Shown here in pieces: positions 50,342-59,318 of a stretch of DNA of 64,000 nucleotides. The notes beneath the pieces were generated by a model. It searched no databases and was not told the origin of the DNA. It saw only the letters and a program-made list of their open reading frames with translations. Both the position numbers and the translations under genes were made by a program. The stretch is from assembly GCA_902765395.1 (NCBI GenBank), contig CACWZP010000005.1, positions 1 to 64,000 of the forward strand. The letters are read 5' to 3'. How positions within the stretch are numbered: position 1 is the stretch's first letter; every line of letters begins with the position of its first letter. Source of the stretch: an uncultured Eubacteriales bacterium (GTDB lineage: Bacteria; Bacillota; Clostridia; Christensenellales; Aristaeellaceae).

Positions 50342-50366
50342 ACAATGTTTTATGGCAGCCCCTCGA

Positions 50367-52772
50367 TCAACCGAACACCTCGTCCGCGTATCGCACGGCG
50401 TCCATGGCCTCCTTCGCGTAGCGGTCCGCGCCGATCTGCGCGGCGTAGTCCTTCGTCAGCACCGCGCCGCCCACCATCACCTTCGCGTCTGGCTTTCTCT
50501 CCCGCAGCAGGCGGATGGTGTCCTCCATGCTGGGCACGGTGGTGGTCATCAGCGCGCTGAGGCCCACCAGCTTCACGTCGTCCCGCAGGGCGGCCTCCAC
50601 GATGGCCTCCGGGGCCACGTCCTTGCCCAGGTCGACGACCCGGTAGCCATAGTTCTCCAGCAGCACCTTCACGATGTTCTTGCCGATGTCGTGGATGTCG
50701 CCCTTCACCGTCGCCAGGATCACCGTGCCCTTCACCGCTCGGCTCTGGCCGGACAGCGCTTCCTTCACCGCGGCGAACGCGGCCTTGGCGGCGTCGGCGC
50801 TCATCAGCAGCTGGGGCAAAAACAGCGTGCCCGCCTCGAAGCCCTTGCCCACGGCGTCCAGCGCCGGGATCAGCGTGCCGTCGATGATGGCCATGGGCTC
50901 CTCGCCAGCGGCCAGCCGTTCGGCGGCCTGCTGGGCGGCGCGCTCGGCCATGCCGAAGCGGATGCTGTCGGCCAGCGTGCCCTCGCCCCTCGGCGCGGCG
51001 GACTGGGCGGTGGAGGCGGCATTCCCGGCGAACAGGCTGCCGACCTGGCTGCCGTAGGCGTCGATGAACCCGGCGCAGTTGTCATCCAGCCCGGACAGGG
51101 CCAGCCAGGAACGGTAAGCCGCCATCATCGCGGCGCTCGAGGGATTGATGATGGCCAGGGACAGCCCGCTCTCCAGCGCCATGGCGAAGAAGAACGCGTT
51201 CACGGCCTCCCGCTGGGGCAGCCCGAAGGAGATGTTGCTCACGCCCAGCACAGTGTGAAGCCCCAGCTCGTCCCGCACCCGCCGCAGGGTCTCGAGCGTC
51301 ACCTGCGCGCTGCCGGAGTCTGCGGAGATGGTCATGGCCAGGCCGTCCACCACGATGTCCTCCGGCGCGATGCCGTATTTCGCGGCCTTGTCCACGATCC
51401 TGCGCGCGATAGCCACCCGGCCCTCGGCGTCTGCGGGGATGCCCGCCTCGTCCAGCGGCAGCGCGATCAGCACGCCGCCGTACTTCGCCGCCAGCGGCAG
51501 CACCGCGTCCAGGCTCTCCCGCTTGCCGCTGACGGAGTTGATCAGCGGCTTGCCGTTGTACAGCCGAAGGCCCGTCTCCAGCGCCTGGGGGCTGGAGGAG
51601 TCAATCTGCAGCGGCAGCGCCAGCACGCTTTGCAGCTTCGGCACCAGGGCAGCCATCGTGGCCGCCTCGTCGATGCCCGGCAGGCCGCAGTTCACGTCCA
51701 GCACGTGCGCCCCGGCCTCCTCCTGGGAAATCCCCAGGGCCACCACCGCGTCCAGGTCGTTCGCGCGCAGGGCGGCCTGCAGCTTCTTTTTCCCGGTGGG
51801 GTTGATGCGCTCGCCCACGATCACGGGCCGCGGCCCGATCTCGACCATCTGGGAAAAGCTGCTGACCACGCTCCTGTGCTTGGGAACGGGCGGCATAAAC
51901 GGGATGTCCCGTGTCGCGGCGATCTCCGCGCGGATGAAGTCCGGCGTGGTGCCGCAGCAGCCGCCCAGCACGTGCGCGCCGGCGCGGGCGATGTCCGCCA
52001 TGGCGGCGGCGAAGTCCGGGGCCGTGAGGTCGTAGACGGTCCTGCCGCCCTCCATGCGGGGCAGCCCGGCGTTGGGGTTCACGATCACCGGCAGCGACGA
52101 GGCCGCCAGCAGCCGCCTCACGATGGGCAGCATTTGCGTGGGCCCCAGCCCGCAGTTCACGCCCAGGGCGTCCACCCGCAGGCCCTCCAGCATGGCCACC
52201 AGGCTCTCGGGCGTGCCGCCGGTCAGCAGCTTGCCCTTGCCGTCGAACACGCAGGTGGCGCACACGGGCAGGGAGCAGTTCTCCTTTGCCGCCAGCACCG
52301 CCGCCTTCAATTCCAGCGTGTCGCTCATGGTCTCGATCAATACGAGATCGGCCCCGGCAGCCGCGCCCCAGCGCACCACCTCGCCGAACAGCTCAACGGC
52401 CTCCTCGAAGTCCAGGTCGCCCATGGGCTTGAGCAGCCTGCCCGTGGGGCCGATGTCCAGCGCCACATAGCCGTCCGCTTCGCGGCCGGTCAGCCGGCGC
52501 GCCTCCACGACGTGCCGAACGCCCGCCTCCACGATGGCCTTGAGTTCGCCCGCGTCCGGGTAGTGCAGCCGGTTCGCACCGAAGGTGTTGCTGTTGACGA
52601 TGTGGCTCCCGGCGTTGAAATAGGACAGGGCCACGTCCCTGACCGCCTCCGGGTGGGTCAGGTTCCACCGCTCCGGCAGCTCGCCGCCCTTCAGGCCCTT
52701 CGCCTGCAGAAGCGAGCCGGTGCCGCCGTCCCAGTAGAGCCGCTCGCGGCCCAGCCGATCCAGAAAACTCAT
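50367..52772 (-). CDS. metH: Cobalamin-dependent methionine synthase, lacking the reactivation domain
   Basis: An 801-residue enzyme that moves a methyl group from 5-methyl-tetrahydrofolate to homocysteine via B12. Order: homocysteine-binding domain (about 1-290; zinc Cys in DALGVNCGLG, about 206, and LGGCCGTTP, about 270), pterin-binding domain (about 300-570; GERINPTGKKKL, HVLDVNCGLPGIDE), B12-cap and B12-binding domain (KGDIHDIGKNIV, His about 692, and GLSALMTTTVP). E. coli MetH is about 1227 residues; the C-terminal AdoMet activation domain is instead encoded by the gene just upstream. The start at 52772 overlaps that gene's stop as ATGA. Confidence 0.95.
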   Translation of the reverse strand: MSFLDRLGRERLYWDGGTGSLLQAKGLKGGELPERWNLTHPEAVRDVALSYFNAGSHIVNSNTFGANRLHYPDAGELKAIVEAGVRHVVEARRLTGREADGYVALDIGPTGRLLKPMGDLDFEEAVELFGEVVRWGAAAGADLVLIETMSDTLELKAAVLAAKENCSLPVCATCVFDGKGKLLTGGTPESLVAMLEGLRVDALGVNCGLGPTQMLPIVRRLLAASSLPVIVNPNAGLPRMEGGRTVYDLTAPDFAAAMADIARAGAHVLGGCCGTTPDFIRAEIAATRDIPFMPPVPKHRSVVSSFSQMVEIGPRPVIVGERINPTGKKKLQAALRANDLDAVVALGISQEEAGAHVLDVNCGLPGIDEAATMAALVPKLQSVLALPLQIDSSSPQALETGLRLYNGKPLINSVSGKRESLDAVLPLAAKYGGVLIALPLDEAGIPADAEGRVAIARRIVDKAAKYGIAPEDIVVDGLAMTISADSGSAQVTLETLRRVRDELGLHTVLGVSNISFGLPQREAVNAFFFAMALESGLSLAIINPSSAAMMAAYRSWLALSGLDDNCAGFIDAYGSQVGSLFAGNAASTAQSAAPRGEGTLADSIRFGMAERAAQQAAERLAAGEEPMAIIDGTLIPALDAVGKGFEAGTLFLPQLLMSADAAKAAFAAVKEALSGQSRAVKGTVILATVKGDIHDIGKNIVKVLLENYGYRVVDLGKDVAPEAIVEAALRDDVKLVGLSALMTTTVPSMEDTIRLLRERKPDAKVMVGGAVLTKDYAAQIGADRYAKEAMDAVRYADEVFG

Positions 52773-53449
52773 ATTCGGTCGTCCTTTCTCTCGTCGCGGA
52801 ACGTGCAGTCCGCCTTGCCACAGGCCGCGCAACCGGCGGGGCAGAGGGCGGCGGGCGCGTCCGCGATGCCGATTACGGCGGTCACGGACTTGGTGGGCAG
52901 CATCATCAGGCTGTCCGTCAGCGCCACGCCGATGTTCTTCTGCACGCCCAGCAGCCGGAAGATGCCCGCCTGGGATTCCAGCGAAAAATCGCCGTAGCCG
53001 GGGGAAAAGCGGGGCCTGCAGAACTGCCCGCGGGCCGCCGCCTGCTGCTTCAGTTCGGCGTTCACCCGATCGCACCAGGCCTCGATCATCGCCGCGGATG
53101 CCGCCTGCAGTGCCATCGCGCGGCTCATGGCGCCCTCCGCCTGGGCCCGGGCGATCAGCCGGTCCGGCCCCAGTCCCAGCGTCGCCGCCATCAGGAACAC
53201 CTCATTGCAGCCGGACAGGTTCCGCGCCAGCGCCCGGCTTTCAACGCGCAGCCCCTCGATGTCCAGCGTGCTGTCGTCCAGCCATTTCAGCGGGAACCGC
53301 CGGGACACCTGCTTCGGCTCCACGGCGCCGTTGAGAAGCGCCAGTGCCTCCTCCACGGCCCGCGCCGTGGCCGCGTCTGGCTCGGCGCCGCGCAGGCCCA
53401 GGTAGCGGCAGGCCTCCCGGCGATCCACTTCAAACAGGGGCTCAGGCAT
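52769..53449 (-). CDS. MetH reactivation (AdoMet-binding) domain protein
   Basis: A 226-residue stand-alone version of the C-terminal MetH domain that binds AdoMet and reduces inactive cobalamin. The signature RFSPGYGDFSLESQAGIFRLL matches the family pattern (R-x-S-P-G-Y). The C-terminus is cysteine-rich (LCPAGCAACGKADCTF), as is common for the stand-alone form. It overlaps metH by 4 bases and metF by 8 bases, so the three are translated together. Confidence 0.85.
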   Translation of the reverse strand: MPEPLFEVDRREACRYLGLRGAEPDAATARAVEEALALLNGAVEPKQVSRRFPLKWLDDSTLDIEGLRVESRALARNLSGCNEVFLMAATLGLGPDRLIARAQAEGAMSRAMALQAASAAMIEAWCDRVNAELKQQAAARGQFCRPRFSPGYGDFSLESQAGIFRLLGVQKNIGVALTDSLMMLPTKSVTAVIGIADAPAALCPAGCAACGKADCTFRDERKDDRI

Positions 53450-54314
53450 GGCCCCGGCCCAGGATCTCGGACAGGTTGGCCATGATGCTTCCGGCCACCT
53501 CTGGCTTGTTCATGGTGTACAGGTGGATGTGGCGGATGCCGTTGGCCACCAGGTCGATGATCTGCTCGGTGGCGTAGATGATGCCGGCCTGCTGCATGGC
53601 GGCGGGGTTCTCGCCGAAGCAGTCCACGATGGCCCGGAACCGCTGGGGCACGTCCGTGCCGGACATGGCCACGCTGCGCGTCAGCTGGCGGGCGTTGGTG
53701 ATGGGCATGATGCCCGCGATGATGGGGATGGAGATGCCCGCCTCCCGGGCGCGGTAGAGGAAGTTGTAGAACACGTCGTTGTTGAAGAACAGCTGGGTGG
53801 TCAGGAACGAAAGCCCCGCGTCCACCTTCTCCTTCAGGTGGCGGATGTCTTCCCGCTTATTGGCGCACTCGATGTGTCCCTCCGGGTAGCAGGCCCCGCC
53901 CAGGCAGAAGTCGCCGTTGGCGCGGATGTCGCGGATCAGCTCCACGGCGTACTTGTAATCCGTGGAGATCTGACCGTCCTTCGGCAAATCGCCCCGCAGC
54001 GCCAGTATGTTTTCGATGCCCTTTTCCCGGTAGGTGTCCAGCATCTTCATCACGTGCTCCCGGTTGGAGGATACGCAGGTGAGGTGCGCCAGCGTGGGCA
54101 CGCCGTACTCCTGCTGGATCTCGCTGGCGATGCCGGCGGTGAACGCGCCGGTGCCGCCGCCCGCGCCGTAGGTGACGGACATGAAGTCGGGCTTCAGCGC
54201 CGCGATCTCCTTGGCCGCCGCGGCGGTCTGGGTGTACTTGTCGGAAGTCTTTGGCGGGAACACCTCCAGCGAAAACGTCACGCCGTCCCGGGCCAACAGA
54301 TCGGATATCCGCAT
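53442..54314 (-). CDS. metF: Methylenetetrahydrofolate reductase
   Basis: A 290-residue enzyme that makes 5-methyl-tetrahydrofolate, the methyl donor for MetH. Seen: FSLEVFPPKTSDKY, SVTYGAGGGTGAF, THLTCVSSNREHV-type sequence (LAHLTCVSSNRE), ALRGDLPKDGQ and FFNNDVFYNFL. Length is normal. The ATG at 54314 has AAGGAGG about 10 bases upstream. First gene of the operon metF, MetH-activation, metH. Confidence 0.95.
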   Translation of the reverse strand: MRISDLLARDGVTFSLEVFPPKTSDKYTQTAAAAKEIAALKPDFMSVTYGAGGGTGAFTAGIASEIQQEYGVPTLAHLTCVSSNREHVMKMLDTYREKGIENILALRGDLPKDGQISTDYKYAVELIRDIRANGDFCLGGACYPEGHIECANKREDIRHLKEKVDAGLSFLTTQLFFNNDVFYNFLYRAREAGISIPIIAGIMPITNARQLTRSVAMSGTDVPQRFRAIVDCFGENPAAMQQAGIIYATEQIIDLVANGIRHIHLYTMNKPEVAGSIMANLSEILGRGHA

Positions 54315-54367
54315 GTTCACGCGCCTCCTTGTATGCGGGGGATACTTTCTTATGGTAGAGTATACCA

Positions 54368-54400
54368 CAAACCCGCCGCCCTGAAAAGGGGCGACGGGTC
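54368..54400 (-). terminator. Terminator after the hydrogenase gene
   Basis: Minus strand: ACCCGTCGCCCC, loop TTTTCA, GGGCGGCGGGTTT. It lies between the hydrogenase and metF; TATACT just after it (about 54357-54362) may serve as the metF -10. Confidence 0.65.
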
Positions 54401-54430
54401 AAAGGGGCTATAGAAATTGACTGTACCGGG

Positions 54431-55945
54431 CTATAGGCCGCGCGCTTCCCGGTTGAACGGGCCGCCGTCCTCGTCCAGGTGGCCGTCGCGGTACATGGAG
54501 AACTGATCCATGGGGTAGTTCTTCAAATTGTCCAGGATCTTGCGTCCGTCGGCCCTGGCCAGCAGCGTGGCCCGGTCCCGGGTCACCACGGTCTCGGCCT
54601 GGTGCTTGGACGGCCCGCCCACGCAGCCGCCGGGGCAGATCATGCCCTCGATGAAGTCCTCCTGCAGGCGGCCCATTTTCAAAAGTGTCAGGGCCTTCTT
54701 GCACTCCGCGCCGCCGGCGCAGACCATCAGCTTCACGTCGGACGTGTCCTCGCCCAGCTCGTCCATCACTTCCAGCACGGCGCTGCCCACGCCGCCGCTG
54801 CCGGCGAACTTCTTGCCGAACAGGGACGCCTCCTGGTAGTCCTCCTCCACGGGGGTCAGCTCCACGCCCGCGGAATCCAGCATGGCCACGATCTCGCCGT
54901 AGGTCAGCGCGTAATCGGCGCTGTCGGCGATGGTGGGGTTCTGCGTCTCGCCCTTCTTGGCGATGCAGGGCCCGATGAACACGGTCACGCAGTCGGGGTC
55001 CTGGCTCTTCAAATACCGGGACACTGCCACCATGGGGGACACGGTGGTGGACTTGTTGTTCTCGTACTGCTCGGGGAAGTGGTGGTGCAGCATGGAGATG
55101 AAGGCGGGGCAGCAGGAGGTGGTCATCTTGCGACCCTCCTTCCGGGCCTCGATCCACTCCACGGCCTCATAGGCCGCCGTCATGTCGCCGCCCAGGCCCA
55201 CCTCCACCATATCGGCGAAGCCCAGCTTCTTCAGCGCCGCGCGCATGGCGGCCATGCCGATGTCCTTGCCAAACTGGCCCTCGGTGGCGGGGGCGCACAT
55301 GGCCACCACCCGCTTGCCCGCGCGGATGGCCTCGATCACGTCCACGCAGTAGATCTTCGAGCCGATGGCGCCGAAGGGGCAGTTGTGGATGCAGTGGCCG
55401 CAGTGGATGCATTTTTCGTCGTCGATCCTGCAGATGCCCGCCTCGTCATAATAGATGGCGTCCGCCGGGCAGGCCCGCTTGCAGGGGCGCTCCAGGTGGA
55501 TGATGGCGCCGAAGGGGCAGGCCTTGGCGCACATGCCGCAGGACTTGCACTTGGCGGGGTCGATGCGCATCTTGGTGTCGCCGGGGGCGATGGCCCCGAA
55601 GCGGCAGGCGTTCAGGCAGGCCTTGCCCAGGCAGAACCGGCAGATGTCGGAAACGGAATAGTCCTGGATGGGGCAGTCGTCGCAGGCGGCGGGGATGACC
55701 GCCACCACGTTCTTCGTGGGATGCTGCGGCTCGGGGCTGTGGCCCAGGGCCAGGCGGATGCGCCCACGGATGATCTCCCGCTCCTTGTACACGCAGCAGC
55801 GGTACTGGGGCTTGGGGCCGGGGCTGATGCGATAGACGATCTCCTCGGTGCCCTCCGCGCTCAGGTTGCCCGCCCAGGCCAGGCGGCACACCTCCCGAAG
55901 GATATAGTGCTTCAGTTCGACGATGCCCTTGTCGTTCGTAATCAT
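54431..55945 (-). CDS. [FeFe] hydrogenase, group B-like, with N-terminal iron-sulfur clusters
   Basis: A 504-residue enzyme that reversibly makes or uses H2. N-terminal cysteine-rich regions (DDCPIQDYSVSDICRFCLGKACLNAC, then CKSCGMCAKACPFGAI and CIHCGHCIHNCPFGAI) bind [4Fe-4S] clusters. The H-cluster motifs are TTSCCPAFISM (about 275), FIGPCIAKKG (about 323) and GMICPGGCVGGP (about 435). TSCCPAF and the IGPC form fit group B monomeric hydrogenases rather than group A (TSCCPGW/MPCXXK). It probably disposes of electrons during fermentation. It is downstream of uxaA but separated by a hairpin; no maturation genes (hydE/F/G) are in the window. Confidence 0.85.
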   Translation of the reverse strand: MITNDKGIVELKHYILREVCRLAWAGNLSAEGTEEIVYRISPGPKPQYRCCVYKEREIIRGRIRLALGHSPEPQHPTKNVVAVIPAACDDCPIQDYSVSDICRFCLGKACLNACRFGAIAPGDTKMRIDPAKCKSCGMCAKACPFGAIIHLERPCKRACPADAIYYDEAGICRIDDEKCIHCGHCIHNCPFGAIGSKIYCVDVIEAIRAGKRVVAMCAPATEGQFGKDIGMAAMRAALKKLGFADMVEVGLGGDMTAAYEAVEWIEARKEGRKMTTSCCPAFISMLHHHFPEQYENNKSTTVSPMVAVSRYLKSQDPDCVTVFIGPCIAKKGETQNPTIADSADYALTYGEIVAMLDSAGVELTPVEEDYQEASLFGKKFAGSGGVGSAVLEVMDELGEDTSDVKLMVCAGGAECKKALTLLKMGRLQEDFIEGMICPGGCVGGPSKHQAETVVTRDRATLLARADGRKILDNLKNYPMDQFSMYRDGHLDEDGGPFNREARGL

Positions 55946-55964
55946 TGCTTTGCTCCTCGTGAAG

Positions 55965-55998
55965 CCGCCGCGGGGAGGACAGGCCGCCCCCGCGGCGG
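55965..55998. other. GC-rich hairpin between uxaA and the hydrogenase gene
   Basis: CCGCCGCGGGG and CCCCGCGGCGG, 11-bp perfect stem with a 12-base loop. On the minus strand no T-run follows, so it is not a typical terminator in the reading direction; a TTTGAAATT run follows on the plus strand. Confidence 0.6.
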
Positions 55999-56005
55999 TT
56001 TGAAA

Positions 56006-57487
56006 TTACAGGGTCACGCCCTGCTTGAAGATGGCCAGGTCGTGGAAGCCGTTGATCTCGTTGCGGGTCAGCTTGCCGCCGGCCACGGACAGCACGAAGT
56101 CCATCAGCTCCGCGCCCAGCTCACCCAGCGTCCTGCCGGACAGCAGCCGGCCGGCGTCGAAGTCGATCCAGTTGTGCTTCTTCTGCGCCAGCGGGCTGTT
56201 GCTGGCGATCTTCACCGTGGGCACCGGGCAGCCGAAGGGCGTGCCGCGGCCCGTGGAGAACAGCACCAGCTGGGCCCCGGACAGCGACAGCGCCGTGGAG
56301 GCCACCAGGTCGTTGCCGGGGGCGGAGAGCAGGTTCAGGCCCGGGTTCTCCACCTTCTCGGCGTACTTCAGCACGCCCTTCACCGGGCCGGAGCCGCTCT
56401 TCTGGGTGCAGCCCAGGGCCTTGTCCTCCAGCGTGGTGATGCCGCCGGCCTTGTTGCCGGGGGAGGGGTTCTCGTAGACGGGCATGTGATAGCTTTCAAA
56501 ATAGCCCTTGAAGTCATTGATGAGGTGCACGGTCTTTTCAAACAGCGCTTCATCCGCGCAGCGGCCCATCAGTATGGTCTCCGCGCCGAACATCTCCGGC
56601 ACCTCGGTGAGGATGGTGGTGCCGCCCATGGCGCCCAGCAGGTCGGAGAACACGCCGATGGTGGGGTTGGCGGTGATGCCGGACAGGCCGTCGGAGCCGC
56701 CGCACTTCAGGCCCACTACCAGCTCGCTGGCGGGGCACGCCTCGCGGGCGTCCTTCTTCATGCGCTGGGCCAATTCCTCGATCAGCGCCATGCCGGCCTC
56801 GATCTCGTCCTCCACGTTCTGGCAGATCAGCGTGCGCAGGCGTTCGGAGTCATAGTCGCCCACGCGCTTCATGATCTCCGCCACGCCGCTGTTCTCGCAG
56901 CCCAGGCCCAGCAGCAGCACGCCGCCGGCGTTGGGATGGGTGCACAGGTTCGCCAGCGCCTGGCGGGTGTTCTCCTGGTCGCCGCCCATCTGGGAGCAAC
57001 CGTAGGGGTGGGTGAAGGCGTGCACGCCCTCGATGGGCCCGCCCACGAACTTCTGCGCCAGCTGCTCCAGCGCCTTGGCGTTGTCGTTCACGCAGCCCAC
57101 GGTGGGGATGATCCACAGCTCGTTGCGGATGCCCGGGCGGCCCAGCTTGCGGGGATACCCCATGAACGTGGCCGCCTCCCGGGCCTCAAGCCGCGGGTGG
57201 GTGGGGTGATATTCGTATTCCAGCGCGCCGGACAGCCCGGTGTGCAGGTTGTGGGTGTGCACGTGGCCGCCGGCGGGGATGGCCTCGGTGGCCACGCCGA
57301 TGGGGAAGCCGTACTTGATGACCTTCTCGCCGGCGGCGATGTCCCGCAGGGCCACCTTGTGGCCCATGGGAATGTCGGTCAGCGGCGCGATCGTCCCCGC
57401 GCCGTAGTCCACTTCCTCGCCCGCGGAAAGGGGCGCCAGCGCCACGGCCACCAGGTCGTTGGGGGTGATTTGGACTAACTTGTTCAT
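56006..57487 (-). CDS. uxaA: Altronate dehydratase
   Basis: A 493-residue enzyme that converts altronate to 2-keto-3-deoxygluconate in galacturonate catabolism. Seen: MNKLVQITPNDLVAVALAPL start with a SAF-like N-terminal domain, HTHNLHTG, YGCSQMGGDQENTRQAL, GLKCGGSDGLSGITANP and FSTGRGTPFGCPVPTVKIASN. Length is normal. Upstream of it on the same strand is uxaB, separated by 209 bases with an inverted-repeat element. Confidence 0.95.
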   Translation of the reverse strand: MNKLVQITPNDLVAVALAPLSAGEEVDYGAGTIAPLTDIPMGHKVALRDIAAGEKVIKYGFPIGVATEAIPAGGHVHTHNLHTGLSGALEYEYHPTHPRLEAREAATFMGYPRKLGRPGIRNELWIIPTVGCVNDNAKALEQLAQKFVGGPIEGVHAFTHPYGCSQMGGDQENTRQALANLCTHPNAGGVLLLGLGCENSGVAEIMKRVGDYDSERLRTLICQNVEDEIEAGMALIEELAQRMKKDAREACPASELVVGLKCGGSDGLSGITANPTIGVFSDLLGAMGGTTILTEVPEMFGAETILMGRCADEALFEKTVHLINDFKGYFESYHMPVYENPSPGNKAGGITTLEDKALGCTQKSGSGPVKGVLKYAEKVENPGLNLLSAPGNDLVASTALSLSGAQLVLFSTGRGTPFGCPVPTVKIASNSPLAQKKHNWIDFDAGRLLSGRTLGELGAELMDFVLSVAGGKLTRNEINGFHDLAIFKQGVTL

Positions 57488-57562
57488 TTCGATTCCTCCT
57501 GAAAGGGGTTGGGGATCGTCGCATGGTTGAAACCCATGCGCCTTGTCACCCGGAAACGCAAT

Positions 57563-57663
57563 GTACAGATTCTTCGACTGCGGCTTCGCCTCCGCTCAGA
57601 ATGACCGCGCAACGCTTCGTTGTCATCCTGAGCGGAGCGGCAGCGGAGTCGAAGGATCTGTAC
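57563..57663. repeat. Inverted-repeat element with 8-bp perfect ends
   Basis: GTACAGAT at the left and ATCTGTAC at the right are exact inverses. Inside, CTTCGACTGCGGCTTCGCCT and GAGCGGAGCGGCAGCGGAGTC with GTCATCCTG/CAGAATGAC pair over about 40 bases. GTCATCCTGAGCGGAGCG-type repeats are common in many bacterial genomes. Confidence 0.8.
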
Positions 57664-57696
57664 CCCTCAATCAGCACATAAGCCAGTGCTGTGCTG

Positions 57697-59184
57697 TCAC
57701 AGCGCTTCCCTGTAGGCCGCCTTCGCGCCGTCCTTGCGGATGAGCTTCAGGATGCGCACGACCTCGCTCTCGAAGCCGGGCACCTGGGTCAGGTCCTGGC
57801 CCCACATGTCCGCGTTGGTCATCACGGCGTGCACCAGCGCTTCCTCGTCGTCGTCCCTGTGGGCGTTGTAGAACTCCAGCACCCAGCGGTCGTCGGACAC
57901 GGTGTACTCGTTGCCCTTGGGGCGCTTGCACACCAAACCCGCGTCGGTCAGGCCCTGGATGTCGCTGGAATAGAAGGCCACGTAGGCGGCGAAGGAGGTG
58001 GTCAGGCACCTGGGCAGGCTGCCCATCTGGTCTACGTAGTCCAGGAACGTGGGCATGTTGCGGGCGCGCCACTTGCTGGTGGAGTTCAGGGAAATGCTCA
58101 TCAGCTCGTGGTTCACGAAGGGGTTGTTGAAGCGGTCCTGCACCGCCGCGGCGAACTGCTTGCAGTCCTCCTTGTCCAGCGGCAGCGTGGGGATGACCTC
58201 CTCGTACAGCATCTTGTTCATGTAGCCCAGGATCACGTCGTCGTGCATGCAGTCGCGCACGATGTCATAGCCCGCCAGATACGCGCCCAGCACGAAGCCG
58301 GTGTGCGCGCCGTTGAGGATGCGCACCTTGCGCTTCTTGTAGGGGGTCACGTCCGGCACCACCATCACCGGGCAGCCCGCGGCCTTGAAGGGCAGCCTGT
58401 CCTCCAGACCCTCCGGCCCCTCGATGACCCACACGCCGAAGATCTCACCCACGTCGCTCAGCGGGTCGTCATAGCCGTTCTGCGCGGCCAGGCGCTTGAC
58501 CTCCTCGGCGTCGCGAATGCGGCCGGGCACGATGCGGTCCACCAGCGTGGAGCAGAAGATGTTCTCCTCGTTGACCCACTTCCTGAAGTCGTCGGACAGC
58601 TTCCAGTCGTCGATGTACTGGTTGACGCACTTGAGCAGCTCCTTGCCGTTGTTGTCGATCAGCTCGCAGCTCAGCATCACGATGCCCTTCTTTCCCGCGG
58701 TGAAGCGCTCGTAGAGCACCCGGGTCAGCTTGGCGGGGAAGCTGTGGGGCGGCACCTGGTCAAAGCCGCTCTCATTGTCGTGGACGATGCCGGCCTCGGT
58801 GGTGTTGGACACGATGATCTCAAGGTCGTCGCTCCTGGCGAAGTCCAGCACCTTCTCCCACTCGGCATAGGGGTTCAGGCAGCGGCTGACGGCGGAGATA
58901 ACCCGCTTCTCGTCCACCTTCTGCCCGTTCTGGCTGCCGCGCAGATAGAGGGTGTACAGGCCCTGCTGCTGGTTGATCAGCTCGGAAAGGCCGCCGCCGA
59001 TGGGCTGCACCAGCACCACCTTGCCGTTCCAGTTCACCTTCTCGTTGGCGATGTCGAAGAAGTCGTCCACGAAGGCGCGCAGGAAGTTGCCCTCGCCGAA
59101 CTGCATCACCTTTTCCACGCCCTTTTCCTGGATGAAGCCCTGGTAGCCGGACGCGCGCAAAACCTCGTAATTCAGCTGTGCCAT
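57697..59184 (-). CDS. uxaB: Tagaturonate reductase (altronate oxidoreductase)
   Basis: A 495-residue NAD-dependent enzyme that reduces tagaturonate to altronate. The mannitol-dehydrogenase-family fold is seen as VMQFGEGNFLRAFVDDFFD near the start, IIVSNTTEAGI, and FCSTLVDRIVPGR plus KVRILNGAHTGFVLGAYLAG for the catalytic domain. Length is normal. Divergent from kduI. RBS AAGGAGGAA just before the ATG. Confidence 0.95.
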   Translation of the reverse strand: MAQLNYEVLRASGYQGFIQEKGVEKVMQFGEGNFLRAFVDDFFDIANEKVNWNGKVVLVQPIGGGLSELINQQQGLYTLYLRGSQNGQKVDEKRVISAVSRCLNPYAEWEKVLDFARSDDLEIIVSNTTEAGIVHDNESGFDQVPPHSFPAKLTRVLYERFTAGKKGIVMLSCELIDNNGKELLKCVNQYIDDWKLSDDFRKWVNEENIFCSTLVDRIVPGRIRDAEEVKRLAAQNGYDDPLSDVGEIFGVWVIEGPEGLEDRLPFKAAGCPVMVVPDVTPYKKRKVRILNGAHTGFVLGAYLAGYDIVRDCMHDDVILGYMNKMLYEEVIPTLPLDKEDCKQFAAAVQDRFNNPFVNHELMSISLNSTSKWRARNMPTFLDYVDQMGSLPRCLTTSFAAYVAFYSSDIQGLTDAGLVCKRPKGNEYTVSDDRWVLEFYNAHRDDDEEALVHAVMTNADMWGQDLTQVPGFESEVVRILKLIRKDGAKAAYREAL

Positions 59185-59201
59185 GAAAATTCCTCCTTAT
59201 C

Positions 59202-59290
59202 GAAATTACGTTGCAATTTCCCGGCCCGCAGCGTTGACAAAATACCCTGCGGGACAGTATAATTTGAGTAGACAGGCGCGTTGTTGCGCC
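59202..59290. promoter_or_regulatory. Divergent regulatory region of uxaB and kduI
   Basis: Rightward promoter for kduI: TTGACA (59234-59239), 18-base spacer, TATAAT (59258-59263). GAAATT-ACGTTGC-AATTTC (59202-59220) is a 19-base palindrome near uxaB. GGCGC-GTTGTT-GCGCC (59275-59290) is another just after the kduI promoter. Both look like regulator operators (GntR/LacI-type), though no such regulator is in the window. Confidence 0.65.
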
Positions 59291-59318
59291 AAATTTTGAG
59301 CAAAGCGAGGTAGAAATC

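Noticed and set aside
50367..53449. metH broken by a frameshift
   Set aside because: The reactivation domain lies upstream, not downstream, of the catalytic part, and both genes have proper starts with overlap. This is a natural split, not a frame error.
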